DNA of 64,000 nt from Paracoccaceae bacterium (GTDB lineage: Bacteria; Pseudomonadota; Alphaproteobacteria; Rhodobacterales; Rhodobacteraceae): contig JAUYQR010000011.1 of NCBI GenBank assembly GCA_030697175.1, positions 682,001 through 746,000 on the forward strand, read 5' to 3'. A program made the position numbers and the translations under genes. The notes beneath the pieces were generated by a model that saw only the letters and a list, made by a program, of their open reading frames with translations, was not told where the DNA came from and did not search any database. Positions 52,013 through 61,237 of the stretch are shown piece after piece (position 1 is the stretch's first letter; every line of letters begins with the position of its first letter).

Positions 52013-52574
52013 ACCTCCCAGAAGGGGCCTCAGCTACCAACGATCACCAATCCTGAAAACGCAGGACACTTTTTCGACTTAAATCTTCTCTGGCCACCCA
52101 AGGGGCACACCGAACAACTTCGTATTTTGATCTAGCACCTCCGCAGTGGGCAGGCAATGTGGCCGCCAAGACCCACACGCGCGAAAAGAGTTTCATTTCA
52201 AGTATTTACACGCTATGGTTGTGCATGTGGTCTGCATTAGTGACCCACAAGGCGCGGTCCCGCGAAAGCCCGCCGAAGCGTGACGCATCGGTGAATTTAT
52301 GCTTGACGCCTTTTTTCTGCCCGAATTCAAACGAAATTCGCCACATTTCCGCAGCCGGTCAATGCCCTCGTTCGTCCCGTCGGACGCGCACCAAAAGCCC
52401 GGCCTCTTGGTTGTCTCACGCCATTGTTGTGATTGTGGAAACGATCAATTTTCTGTTCACTTTTTCTGTCACTGATCAAATCTTGGACAAACTCTGGAAA
52501 GCCACCCGCCCTCGCGCATGACGACGCCGAAGAACCGCGCAGGGTGATTCGTTTTGGCCGCAAACACTTCGCAG
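52013..52574. promoter_or_regulatory. Gene-free stretch upstream of the initiating transferase
   Basis: 562 bases, less GC-rich than its neighbours. It must hold the promoter for the minus-strand ExoY-like gene and the end of the 52575 gene. The only longer ORF (52159-52521, plus) has random-looking composition and no ribosome binding site, so it is not called. No confident promoter or terminator was found. Confidence 0.5.
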
Positions 52575-53144
52575 TCAGCTCGGCATGGAACCGCGCAAAC
52601 CAGCGATCGTGACAAGGATCGGGCCGGGAAGCTCCAACAGCCAGTTCATGCGCAGCCCCGCCACCACGGTTCCTATCAGCGTGTCGACATGGTGAAACCC
52701 AGCAGCGCGCACGGCTACGAACACGCAAACGAACCCAAGCCCCACCAGCGCAAGGCCCGTGCGCGTCAACGTGTGCCGCAGCAGAAATCCCAGCCAGCCC
52801 ACGCTCAGAACCCCGCCCGCCATGACACCGGCGATGAACCAGACCTGCACGGTGTGGCGCTCCTCGTACCAGCCCTGTGCATACGCGACGCAACGGCCGA
52901 CCTCGGTCAGCAGAGATTGCAGGTCAAGCTGCTTGTTCACCGCAAGGCAGGCCAGAAGCGCCGCCGAAAACCACCAGAAGGCACGCTCCCTGCCGCGAGT
53001 TTCGTCGGAAAACGGACCCTTGACCGCCCGTCTCGCTGCAACGATCGCCGCGAAGGCATAGACTGCAACCATCAGCCACCCCATCACATCCGGGTCGCCC
53101 AGCCCCGGGGACCACCGCTCCAGTGCGCAGGCCAACGTCTCCAC
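52575..53144 (-). CDS. Hypothetical multi-pass membrane protein
   Basis: A 189-residue protein with about five hydrophobic segments (near 20-38, 56-73, 100-120, 128-146, 168-184). Not recognised. It contains short charged loops with conserved-looking RERAFWWFSAALLACLAVNKQLDLQ. The GTG at 53144 starts 2 bases after the stop of the mannose-1-phosphate guanylyltransferase, so the pair is probably co-transcribed and linked to polysaccharide synthesis. Confidence 0.68.
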   Translation of the reverse strand: METLACALERWSPGLGDPDVMGWLMVAVYAFAAIVAARRAVKGPFSDETRGRERAFWWFSAALLACLAVNKQLDLQSLLTEVGRCVAYAQGWYEERHTVQVWFIAGVMAGGVLSVGWLGFLLRHTLTRTGLALVGLGFVCVFVAVRAAGFHHVDTLIGTVVAGLRMNWLLELPGPILVTIAGLRGSMPS

Positions 53145-53146
53145 GA

Positions 53147-54583
53147 TCAGCCCTTCGCCCCTTCGGTCCGCGCATAGACATCCTCGTAGCGGATGATGTC
53201 ATCCTCGCCCAGATACGCACCGGTCTGGATCTCGATCAGCACCATCGGCAACTTCCCCGGATTCTCCATCCGGTGGATCGCGCCCAAAGGCACGTAGACC
53301 GACTGGTTTTCGGTCAGAAGTGAGATCGTTTCATTCACTGTGACCTTCGCTGTGCCCGAAACGACAATCCAGTGTTCGGCGCGGTGGACATGGCTTTGCA
53401 GGCTCAGCGAAGCGCCCGGATGGACGACGATCCGCTTCACCTGAAACCTGTCCGCCAGAACCAGCGTCTCGAACCAGCCCCATGGGCGATGGTCGCGCGG
53501 CAGGATCTCGGCCTGCCGCACCTTGTCCAGCTTCAGTCGGGCAACAGCCTCCTTCACCTCCTGGGTCCGCGACCGGTCGGCCACCAGCACCGCATCGGGC
53601 ATCGCCACCACAACCAGATCGCGCAACCCGATGCCAACCACCCGCAGCGCCTCGCTTTCCGACCGGATCAGGCTGCCTTCGCAATCAATCAGGGTGACCG
53701 GCCCATGCGTCGCCACGTTGCCATCGCCCACACCGTCGCGCCACACCGCGTTCCAATCGCCCAGGTCCGACCAGGCGGCGGCAAACGGCACCACCTCAAG
53801 ATTTCCCGCCTTCTCCATCACGGCGTAGTCGATGGACACCTCGCGCGCCTTGCCCCACGGCCCGGCCGCCAACCGCAAAAAGCCCAGATCGCCGCGCGCG
53901 CTGGTCACCGCTTCGGTCACCGGCGCCAGCAAATCCGCCGCATGGGTGCGGAACGCCGCCAGAAGCGTGCCGACCGACATCAGGAAGATCCCCGCGTTCC
54001 ACAGATACCGCCCCTCGGCCAGCATCGCTTCGGCCCGGGCCAAGCCAGGTTTTTCGACAAAACGCAGCAACGGCACCGGCGCGGCCCCGGCGGGCGGTGC
54101 TGAAAGTTCAAGCCAGCCATAGCCGGTTTCTGCCCGGTCAGGCCGAATGCCGAAGGTGACGATCTGCCCCGCTTCGGCCCGCGGCACGCCTTCGGCAACA
54201 GCGGCGCGAAAGGCGGCAGTGTCCGGTATCTCGTGGTCCGTTGGCATCACCAGCATCAGCGCATCGGGATCGATCTGGGCCAGATACAAAGCAGCGGCAA
54301 GAATCGCCGGCGCCGTGTTGCGCGCCGACGGTTCGATCAGGATCGCCCCGGGGTCGATCCCGGCAAGCGCAAGTTGCTCGGTCACAATAAACCGAAAATC
54401 CGAATTGGTGATGACGATCGGCGCTGCCACCCCCGGCGCCCCGGCCATCCGTGCTGCCGCCGCCTGAAACAACGTCTGTTCGCCGGTCAGTGGCACGAAC
54501 TGCTTGGGAAAACTCTTGCGCGACAAAGGCCAAAGCCGGGTGCCAGAGCCGCCGCACAGCAGGACGGGATGCAAGGTTGGCAT
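53147..54583 (-). CDS. manC: Mannose-1-phosphate guanylyltransferase / mannose-6-phosphate isomerase
   Basis: A 478-residue bifunctional enzyme of GDP-mannose synthesis. N-terminal nucleotidyltransferase: PVLLCGGSGTRLWPLSRKSFPKQF and FVEKPG; C-terminal cupin (phosphomannose isomerase type II): RPWGWFETLVLADRFQVKRI, LSLQSHVHRAEHWIVVSGTAKV. ATG at 54583 with GGAG 8 bases upstream is chosen; longer readings have no family match. It supplies GDP-mannose or its products to the exopolysaccharide. Confidence 0.95.
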   Translation of the reverse strand: MPTLHPVLLCGGSGTRLWPLSRKSFPKQFVPLTGEQTLFQAAAARMAGAPGVAAPIVITNSDFRFIVTEQLALAGIDPGAILIEPSARNTAPAILAAALYLAQIDPDALMLVMPTDHEIPDTAAFRAAVAEGVPRAEAGQIVTFGIRPDRAETGYGWLELSAPPAGAAPVPLLRFVEKPGLARAEAMLAEGRYLWNAGIFLMSVGTLLAAFRTHAADLLAPVTEAVTSARGDLGFLRLAAGPWGKAREVSIDYAVMEKAGNLEVVPFAAAWSDLGDWNAVWRDGVGDGNVATHGPVTLIDCEGSLIRSESEALRVVGIGLRDLVVVAMPDAVLVADRSRTQEVKEAVARLKLDKVRQAEILPRDHRPWGWFETLVLADRFQVKRIVVHPGASLSLQSHVHRAEHWIVVSGTAKVTVNETISLLTENQSVYVPLGAIHRMENPGKLPMVLIEIQTGAYLGEDDIIRYEDVYARTEGAKG

Positions 54584-54680
54584 GAACAGGACTCCGGTTT
54601 CAGGTCGGCAGATGCAATCTTGCGGGATGGAAGGGGCAAAACAAGGGTGGAACGAAGGAAGGACCGGGGCAGGGAAACAC

Positions 54681-55832
54681 CTACACCACCCCCACACGCG
54701 CCGCAGCGCGCCCCGCCCAACGCCCCGTAGCCCAGCAGCCGGTCAGCAGGTAACCCCCAGTCGGCGCTTCCCAATCCAGCATCTCGCCGCAAACAAAGAC
54801 ACCGGGCAAGGCACGCAACTCCAGCCCATCCGTTACCGCGTCGCGCCTGACACCCCCTGCAACCGAGATCGCCTCGTCCAGCGGTCGCGGCCCGGCCAGT
54901 CGCACCGGCAGCGCCTTTACCGCCATCAGCGGCAGCCCCCTGCCGAACTCCTGCATCAGCGCCACCGCAACGGCCGAAAGCCCCAGCTTGCGCAGCCGGT
55001 TCGCGGTGCTCTCGCCCGCCCGCATCCGCGCCAGCCGCTTGGCCACCTCGGCGGCAGGCACGTCAGGCATCAGGTCCAGCACCAGATCCGCCCCCTCGCG
55101 CAGGGCGCGACTGACCGCATAGATCCCGCCGCCCTCCACCCCCTTGTTGGAAATGATGAATTCCCCCCGTTCGCGCTGAGCGCCCACACACAGCGCCGCA
55201 CCCTTCACCGGCTGGCCAAAGAACCGCGCCATATGCGGCGACCAATTGACCGCAAACCCCACATTCGCGGGCTGCCACGGCGCCACCTCGACCCCCCGTT
55301 CCCGCAGCCACGGCACCCATGCGCCATCCGACCCCAGCCGCGCCCAGCTTGCCCCGCCCAGCGCCAGGACGGTCACGCCAGAGTGCAGCACCTCCACGCC
55401 GCCCGGTGTCAGAAACCGCAAGCCCTCGCTCGCGAACCCGTCCCACCGCCAACGCGTGCGGATCTCCACGCCCAGCCCCGCCAGCCGTGCCAGCCACGAC
55501 CGCAACAGGGGTGAGGCTTTCATCGAAACCGGAAACACCCGGCCCGATGATCCGGTGAAAACCTCTTGCCCCAACTCCCGGCACCACGCCTGCACCTCGC
55601 CCGGCCCGAAGGCGCCCAGCATCGGCGCCAGCCAATGGTCGCCGTAAGCCGCCTGAAACCGCGCAGCGGGTTCGTCCTTCGTGACGTTCAGGCCCGATTT
55701 ACCCGCCATCAGGAACTTGCGCCCGACCGAAGCCTTCGCCTCGCAGACCACGACCCGCCGCCCAGCCCGCGCCAGTTCCTCGGCCGCCATCAGGCCGGCC
55801 GGCCCACCCCCGATGACCAGCGCGTCAAGCAC
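54681..55832 (-). CDS. FAD-dependent oxidoreductase (HI0933/BaiN-like, TIGR03862 type)
   Basis: A 383-residue flavoprotein. ALVIGGGPAGLMAAEELARAG is the FAD-binding dinucleotide fold; KFLMAGKSGLNVTK and the C-terminal ISVAGGVRRDAVTDGLELRALPGVFVCGEMLDWEAPTGGYLL match the HI0933 family. Reaction unknown. The GTG at 55832 overlaps the upstream stop by 8 bases; longer readings lie in the other gene. It is divergently unrelated to the polysaccharide genes but close to manC (97 bases between). Confidence 0.88.
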   Translation of the reverse strand: MLDALVIGGGPAGLMAAEELARAGRRVVVCEAKASVGRKFLMAGKSGLNVTKDEPAARFQAAYGDHWLAPMLGAFGPGEVQAWCRELGQEVFTGSSGRVFPVSMKASPLLRSWLARLAGLGVEIRTRWRWDGFASEGLRFLTPGGVEVLHSGVTVLALGGASWARLGSDGAWVPWLRERGVEVAPWQPANVGFAVNWSPHMARFFGQPVKGAALCVGAQRERGEFIISNKGVEGGGIYAVSRALREGADLVLDLMPDVPAAEVAKRLARMRAGESTANRLRKLGLSAVAVALMQEFGRGLPLMAVKALPVRLAGPRPLDEAISVAGGVRRDAVTDGLELRALPGVFVCGEMLDWEAPTGGYLLTGCWATGRWAGRAAARVGVV

Positions 55833-56541
55833 TCGGCGCGGTCCGCAATTCAACCACGCGACGCGGATGGGGCATCTCGAACTTCGCCGCCCCGATCGCC
55901 GGTTCCCGCGTCGCTGGACGCAACTCCTCTCGCGCCTTGATGTAGCCGGCACTTTGCCTGTTCGACCACGCGCCCGGCCAGAACAACAGCGCCCCCGCGA
56001 TAACCCCACAGATCAGCGCCAGCACCGAAAACCGGATGCTGCCCAGCGCGATCACGGTTTCGTCCGGCCGCGCAGTGATGTCGTCCAGCACCCCCAGCGC
56101 ACAAAGCGCTGCCACCGGGATCAGCACGAACCGGCCCGGCAGTTTCAGGAACCCCTCCCGCAGCACCTCGCGCACCAGCGTCCGCGCCGCCAGAAACAGG
56201 AACACCCGCTTGCCGAACGCAATCACCTCGCCCGCCCCGAACGTGGCGCGGGTGACGCTTTCCACCGTAGCGGTCAGCGCATAGGCCAAGAGCGGACGCA
56301 GCAATGGCAGGAACCAAAGCACCGTCCGCCGCACCCGCGCCACCAGACCAGCCGTCTCGGCCTTCGGCTGAACCACCCGCCGGACCGCAGGCTGCATCCG
56401 CCCCGCCAACACCCGCGCCAGCAGATCCGCCACCGCTAGAAGCGCAGACTGCAACCACGCTGCGGGTAAGGTGATCCACCCCGGCGCCACCGCCTGCGCT
56501 TCGGCCAACCAGCCACTCACTCGTCCAGCAAACCCCTCCAA
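55825..56541 (-). CDS. MscS-like N-terminal membrane domain without channel domain
   Basis: A 238-residue protein with three or four hydrophobic segments (about 68-92, 112-124, 135-150, 165-188). The stretch from about 130 to 210 (FVLIPVAALCALGVLDDI, then TVIALGSIRFSVLALICGVIAGALLFWP, then REELRPATRE) resembles the region before the channel domain in large mechanosensitive channels, but the conserved channel part does not follow; the chain ends instead with a polar tail. It may be a truncated relative or an independent protein. The TTG at 56541 has AAGGGG upstream inside the end of speB. Confidence 0.55.
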   Translation of the reverse strand: MEGFAGRVSGWLAEAQAVAPGWITLPAAWLQSALLAVADLLARVLAGRMQPAVRRVVQPKAETAGLVARVRRTVLWFLPLLRPLLAYALTATVESVTRATFGAGEVIAFGKRVFLFLAARTLVREVLREGFLKLPGRFVLIPVAALCALGVLDDITARPDETVIALGSIRFSVLALICGVIAGALLFWPGAWSNRQSAGYIKAREELRPATREPAIGAAKFEMPHPRRVVELRTAPSA

Positions 56542-56544
56542 AAC

Positions 56545-57492
56545 TTACCCCTTCGCGCGGTGGGCAATCCGCCCGATCGTGTTCAACAGGATCTGCGCCG
56601 CCAAAATAGTCGTGGTCCCGGAATGGTCGTAATCCGGTGCCACCTCGACAAGGTCGATCCCCACGATCCGTCCCTGCCGGGTCAGCCCGTCGATCAACTC
56701 CAGCACCTCATAGTAGAGGAACCCGCCATGCGATGGTGTCCCCGTGCCGGGCGCGATCGACGGGTCAAAGCCGTCGATATCCAGCGTCAGATAGTAGTCC
56801 ACGCCCGTCGGTATCCGCGCCAGCACCGCCTCAAGCCCCAGCTTGCGGATCTGCCGCACCGACAGGATGTCATCCCCCATCGCGCGCGCCGCGTCGTAGC
56901 CGTCTTTCGCCGTGCTGCTGACGTTGCGGATGCCCAGCGCGGTGATCCCCTTCACATGCGCCTGTTCCGCCGCCCGCCGCATCGGGTTGCCGTGACCATG
57001 CCGAACCCCGTGGCGCACATCGACGAAATCCAGATGCGCGTCGATCTGCACGATATGGATCGGCCGCCCCGCAAAGGCGCGGATGCAGGGGATGTTGATC
57101 GAATGATCGCCCCCCAGCACCACCGGCACCGCCCCCGCCGCCAGAATGGCGCGCACTCCGGTCTCGATGTTGGCATGGCTCGTCTCGGTATCGGTGTGGA
57201 CGATGTCGGCATCGCCAATGTCCACGATCCGAACACCCTCCAGATAGGTCACATCGTCCTCGTGGTCATAGGCCCCGGCATGACCAAAGGAAAACAACGT
57301 CGAAGCCTCGCGGATGCCCCGCGGCCCGAACCGCGCCCCTGCCCGGAACTGGGTGCCAAAGTCGAACGGCGCGCCCATCACGGCGAAATCTGCGTCGATC
57401 TTTGCCCAATCCGGCTCATACGGGTTCTTCCCGAACGTCGCGATCCCGACGAAGGGCAGGTTCAGCCGCCCGCTTTCATAGCCATGTGCCAT
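56545..57492 (-). CDS. speB: Agmatinase
   Basis: A 315-residue ureohydrolase that splits agmatine to putrescine and urea. Metal motifs GGDHS, DAHLDFVD and DIDGFDPSIAPGTGTP are intact, and the FGPRGIREAS and GIDLVEVAPDYDHSGTT blocks match agmatinases. Other ureohydrolases (guanidinobutyrase) cannot be excluded. It is 22 bases after the enoyl-CoA hydratase gene. Confidence 0.9.
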   Translation of the reverse strand: MAHGYESGRLNLPFVGIATFGKNPYEPDWAKIDADFAVMGAPFDFGTQFRAGARFGPRGIREASTLFSFGHAGAYDHEDDVTYLEGVRIVDIGDADIVHTDTETSHANIETGVRAILAAGAVPVVLGGDHSINIPCIRAFAGRPIHIVQIDAHLDFVDVRHGVRHGHGNPMRRAAEQAHVKGITALGIRNVSSTAKDGYDAARAMGDDILSVRQIRKLGLEAVLARIPTGVDYYLTLDIDGFDPSIAPGTGTPSHGGFLYYEVLELIDGLTRQGRIVGIDLVEVAPDYDHSGTTTILAAQILLNTIGRIAHRAKG

Positions 57493-57514
57493 CCCGTGTC
57501 CCTTTCGCCCGGCG

Positions 57515-58117
57515 TTACCGGGTCATTGCCTTCAATGTCATGACATGTTCGCGCGACGCCGCAAGCGCATCCGCCGCAAGCGCCAGTGCCGCACCCATCA
57601 CGTCGTCCGCGATGCGGTCGATCAGCCCCCAGGCAAGCGCCTCGTCGGCTCCGATGCGCGCGCCCGCCAGCAACAGCATCCGCGCCCGTGCCGGCCCGAT
57701 TGCGGCCACCAGCCGCGCCGGATCGGGCGCCTGCGGCTTATGCCCCAGCCGCATCACCGGGTAAAAGAACGCAGCCCCCGGCACAGCAATCCGCAGGTCG
57801 CAGGCCAGCGCCAGCGTCATCGCACCCCCCGCCAGTGTGCCGTTCAACGCGGCGATCGTCAGCCCCGGAAAGCCCGCCAGTGCCTCTGACGCGCGGCCCC
57901 ATGCCGGGTCTGTTCCAAGCCCCGTCTGCATCTCGGCCAGATCGGCCCCTGCGGAAAACACCTTGCCCCGCCCGGTCAGCACCAGCACCGATGCCTGCGA
58001 TGCCCCTGCGACCGCATCGGCCATCGCTTCCAGCATTGCCCGGTTCAGCGCATTGGCCTTGTCCGCACGGTCAAGCGTCACCGTGCACAGGCGGCCGTCC
58101 CAACTGGTTTCGATCAT
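57515..58117 (-). CDS. Enoyl-CoA hydratase/isomerase family protein
   Basis: A 200-residue crotonase-fold protein, shorter than the usual about 260. SAGADLAEMQTG and NGTLAGGAMTLALACDLRIA hold the oxyanion hole. The usual catalytic Glu region reads FFYPVMRLGHKPQAPD, less typical, so the substrate may be non-standard. ATG at 58117 has AAGGCGG 8 bases upstream; longer readings enter the divergent promoter region. Confidence 0.85.
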   Translation of the reverse strand: MIETSWDGRLCTVTLDRADKANALNRAMLEAMADAVAGASQASVLVLTGRGKVFSAGADLAEMQTGLGTDPAWGRASEALAGFPGLTIAALNGTLAGGAMTLALACDLRIAVPGAAFFYPVMRLGHKPQAPDPARLVAAIGPARARMLLLAGARIGADEALAWGLIDRIADDVMGAALALAADALAASREHVMTLKAMTR

Positions 58118-58247
58118 CTTGCGCGCCGCCTTCCGCCTATTCGCATGACATTGGCGTTTACTACCCATCGGCTCGCGCGGAAACCCTTGACGCCCTTGCC
58201 CGCCATATGAACCATGCGCCATCAATTTTCCGTCGGAAGGCATCGCG

Positions 58248-59762
58248 ATGATGAACTGGAAACTTTCGGGCAGCACCGCGCTTGCCCTCATAATGCTTTG
58301 CTCGGGCGCTCAGGCGCAGGTCACCCCCGAAGAGGTCTGGCAAAGCTGGCAGGCGCTGGCTACCGGCGCGGGCCAGGAACTGACCGTCGCCAGCGAAGAG
58401 CGAAATGGCGAAACCCTCGAAGTGAAGGGCGTCGTGCTGACCTTCAAGGATGAACAGGGTGGCAGCTTCGCCGCCAACCTCGACACGCTCAACTTCACCG
58501 ATCAGGGCGACGGCACGGTCAAGGTCACGATGGCCGACAGCTATCCTCTGACCTTCGCCTTCCCGCCGGGAGAAGCGGACGCGCCGTCCTCGATGGCGCT
58601 CACGGTCACGCAACCGGGCCTCAGCCTTATTGCAGGCGGTTCGGCGACCGAAACCTCGTATGATTACAACGCCCCCTCCGTCACGATCAAACTGGACGAG
58701 GTCAAGGACAAGGACGGCAAGGTAAGTGATGTTGCCGCCGATGCCGTCCTGACCGACGTCGCCGGCACCTACAACATCAGCGCCCAAGGCGAGGCGACCG
58801 GCCTGCAGACCGACTTCACCGCGAAATCGGCTGCCGTCAACTTCAGCGGCAAGAATCCTGAAACAACCACCGATGTGAAGGTGGCTTTCAGCATGGCCGA
58901 TCTTGCGGGCCGCTCGAACGGCACGCTGCTCGGGGCCGAAATCATGGCCAACATGGCTGCCGCCCTGAACGCTGGCTTTACCGTCGACAGCAGCTTCACC
59001 TATGGCGCGATGACCTTCACCGCCGATGTCACAGACCCGACCGGCCCGACCAACATCGCCGGCTCGGCCACCGGCGGCGGCGTGACCCTTGCGATGGACA
59101 AGGCGCGCGTGAACTATGGCACCTCGCTGACCGGCGCTTCGATCAAGATGTCCGGCGCGCAGATCCCGTTCCCCGAGGTGGCGCTGAACTTCGCCGAAAG
59201 CGCCTTCAACATCCTGATGCCAGCGTCAAAATCCGACACCCCGCAGGACTTCGCATTCCTGACCAAGCTGGTCGATTTCACCATCTCGGACGAGGTCTGG
59301 GGTATCTTCGACCCCGCCGGCACCCTGTCGCGCGAACCTGCGACGATCATCCTTGACGCCAAAGGCACCGGCTTTTGGAAGCAGGACATCATGGACCCGA
59401 ACGTCAAGATGGAAGAAATCGAGGCGCCGGGCGAACTCACGTCGCTGGATCTGACCCAGATCTTGGTCAAGGCTGCGGGCGCCGAGGTGGGTGCCACCGG
59501 CGCCCTCACCTTCGACAATACCGATCTTGTCACCTTCCAGGGCATGCCCGCACCAACCGGCACGATCGACGTGACGATCAAGGGGGTGAACCAACTGATC
59601 GACAACCTCATCGCCATCGGCATCCTGCCCGAAGATCAGGCGATGGGCGCGCGGATGATGCTGGGCATGTTCGCCCGTCCCGGCGCTGGACCTGACGAAC
59701 TGACCTCGACCCTTGAATTCAAGGACAAGGGCTTCTTCGCCAACGGCCAGCGGATCCAGTAA
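58248..59762 (+). CDS. DUF2125 domain protein, exported
   Basis: A 504-residue protein with a signal peptide (about 23 residues, ending AQAQ) and a long beta-rich periplasmic body. It matches the DUF2125 family of alphaproteobacteria by layout (VTPEEVWQSWQALATGAGQEL near the start, IKGVNQLIDNLIAIGILPEDQ near the end). Function unknown. A ribosome binding site GGAAGG precedes two adjacent ATG codons. A strong terminator follows. Confidence 0.85.
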   Translation: MMNWKLSGSTALALIMLCSGAQAQVTPEEVWQSWQALATGAGQELTVASEERNGETLEVKGVVLTFKDEQGGSFAANLDTLNFTDQGDGTVKVTMADSYPLTFAFPPGEADAPSSMALTVTQPGLSLIAGGSATETSYDYNAPSVTIKLDEVKDKDGKVSDVAADAVLTDVAGTYNISAQGEATGLQTDFTAKSAAVNFSGKNPETTTDVKVAFSMADLAGRSNGTLLGAEIMANMAAALNAGFTVDSSFTYGAMTFTADVTDPTGPTNIAGSATGGGVTLAMDKARVNYGTSLTGASIKMSGAQIPFPEVALNFAESAFNILMPASKSDTPQDFAFLTKLVDFTISDEVWGIFDPAGTLSREPATIILDAKGTGFWKQDIMDPNVKMEEIEAPGELTSLDLTQILVKAAGAEVGATGALTFDNTDLVTFQGMPAPTGTIDVTIKGVNQLIDNLIAIGILPEDQAMGARMMLGMFARPGAGPDELTSTLEFKDKGFFANGQRIQ

Positions 59763-59781
59763 CCGCCTGCAACCGTGATAG

Positions 59782-59814
59782 CGGCCCCGGACAAAGGTCC
59801 GGGGCCGTTTCGTT
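59782..59814 (+). terminator. Terminator of the DUF2125 gene
   Basis: A 10-bp perfect stem (CGGCCCCGGA and complement, 6-base loop) followed by TTTCGTTT. Confidence 0.88.
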
Positions 59815-59893
59815 TGGCAGACCGCGCTCCGGCTCCGGCTTGCACTGGCCCGTTTGCCGGACTACCTCCGACAGAAGCCGAAAAGGGACAGTT

Positions 59894-61237
59894 ATGACCG
59901 ACCGCCTCGCCACCCTGACCGAAGCCCTCCTTGCTGCGGCCCGCCGCGCCGGGGCCGACGCCGCCGATGCCATCGCCGTTTCCGGCACCTCGCTGTCCAT
60001 CGACATCCGCAAAGGCGCGCTCGAACAGGCCGAGCGGTCCGAAGGCACCGAAATCGGCCTTCGCGTCCTGATGGGCCGCCGTCAGGCCTGCGTGTCGGCC
60101 TCTGACATATCGGCCGCGACCATCGCCGCCCTTGCCGAACGCGCCGTCGCAATGGCGCGCGAGGCGCCCGAAGACCCCTGCGTCGGGCTGGCCGATCCTG
60201 CCGACCTTGCATCCAACCGCGACGCTGCCGCGCTCGATCTTCTCGAACCCGCGCCCGAACCCTCCGCCGCCACGCTGGAGGCCGAGGCCCGCGCTCTTGA
60301 AACCGCCGCCCTCTCCCGCCCCGGCATCACCCAGGTCGAGGCCTCCGCAGGCTACTCCCGCCGCGAAATGCACCTCGCCGCCAGCAACGGTTTCGCCGGT
60401 GGCTACGGGCGCACCGCGCGGTCGCTCTCCGCCGTCGCCTTCACCGGATCAGGCACCGCGATGGAACGCGACTGGGCCGGCGAGTCGCGCACCCATGCCG
60501 CCGATCTGCCCGGCGCCGCCAGCATCGGCCTTCTCGCTGCCGACCGCACCCTGCAACGACCCGGCGCCGTGCAGCCAAAGACCGGCACCTTCCCCGTCGT
60601 CTATGACGAACGTGTTGCCGCCTCGCTGGTCGGCCACCTTCTGTCCGCGATCAATGGCACCGCAATCGCACGCGGCGCATCCTGGGCGCGCGACCTGCTG
60701 GGCCAGCGCGTCCTGCCCGCAGGCATGTCGCTGATCGAAGACCCGCACCGCCACCGCATCGCCTCGTCCAAACCCTTCGACGGCGAGGGCCTGCCCACCC
60801 TCCGCCGTGCCATCATCGAAGACGGCATCCTCACCGGCTGGGTGCTTGACCTTGCCACCGCGCGCAAACTTGGCCTGCGCTCCACCGCCAACGCCTCGCG
60901 CGGCACCGGCGCGCCGCCCTCGCCCTCGACCACCAACATCGACCTCACCCAAGGCACCGCCACCCGCGATGACCTGATCGCCGAAATGGGCACCGGCCTT
61001 CTCGTCACTTCGATGATCGGCTCGACCATCAACCCGACGACCGGGGACTACTCACGCGGCGCCTCCGGCTTCTGGGTGGAAAACGGTCGCATCTCGCACC
61101 CGGTCCACGAATGCACCATCGCAGGCAACCTGCGCGACATGCTGGGCGAAATGGTCGCCGCCAACGACGCCCGTCCCTACCTTTCGATGCGGGTTCCCTC
61201 GATCCTCGTGCGTGGGATGACCCTTGCCGGCGCATGA
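59894..61237 (+). CDS. pmbA: TldD/PmbA-family protease subunit
   Basis: A 447-residue protein of the PmbA (TldE) family, which works with TldD in proteolytic maturation and DNA-gyrase-linked peptide processing. Family marks: ASNGFAGGYGRTARSLSAVAF, LIEDPHRHRIASSKPFDGEGLPT, GWVLDLATARKLG, STTNIDL and SRGASGFWVENGRISHPVHECTIAGNL. TldE subunits lack the zinc HExxxH motif, and none is seen. ATG at 59894 has GGGACA upstream. It overlaps the next gene by 14 bases. Confidence 0.92.
   Translation: MTDRLATLTEALLAAARRAGADAADAIAVSGTSLSIDIRKGALEQAERSEGTEIGLRVLMGRRQACVSASDISAATIAALAERAVAMAREAPEDPCVGLADPADLASNRDAAALDLLEPAPEPSAATLEAEARALETAALSRPGITQVEASAGYSRREMHLAASNGFAGGYGRTARSLSAVAFTGSGTAMERDWAGESRTHAADLPGAASIGLLAADRTLQRPGAVQPKTGTFPVVYDERVAASLVGHLLSAINGTAIARGASWARDLLGQRVLPAGMSLIEDPHRHRIASSKPFDGEGLPTLRRAIIEDGILTGWVLDLATARKLGLRSTANASRGTGAPPSPSTTNIDLTQGTATRDDLIAEMGTGLLVTSMIGSTINPTTGDYSRGASGFWVENGRISHPVHECTIAGNLRDMLGEMVAANDARPYLSMRVPSILVRGMTLAGA

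Noticed and set aside
52159-52521. 120-codon ORF in the gap before the ExoY-like gene
   Set aside because: No ribosome binding site, no family resemblance, random-looking residue composition.
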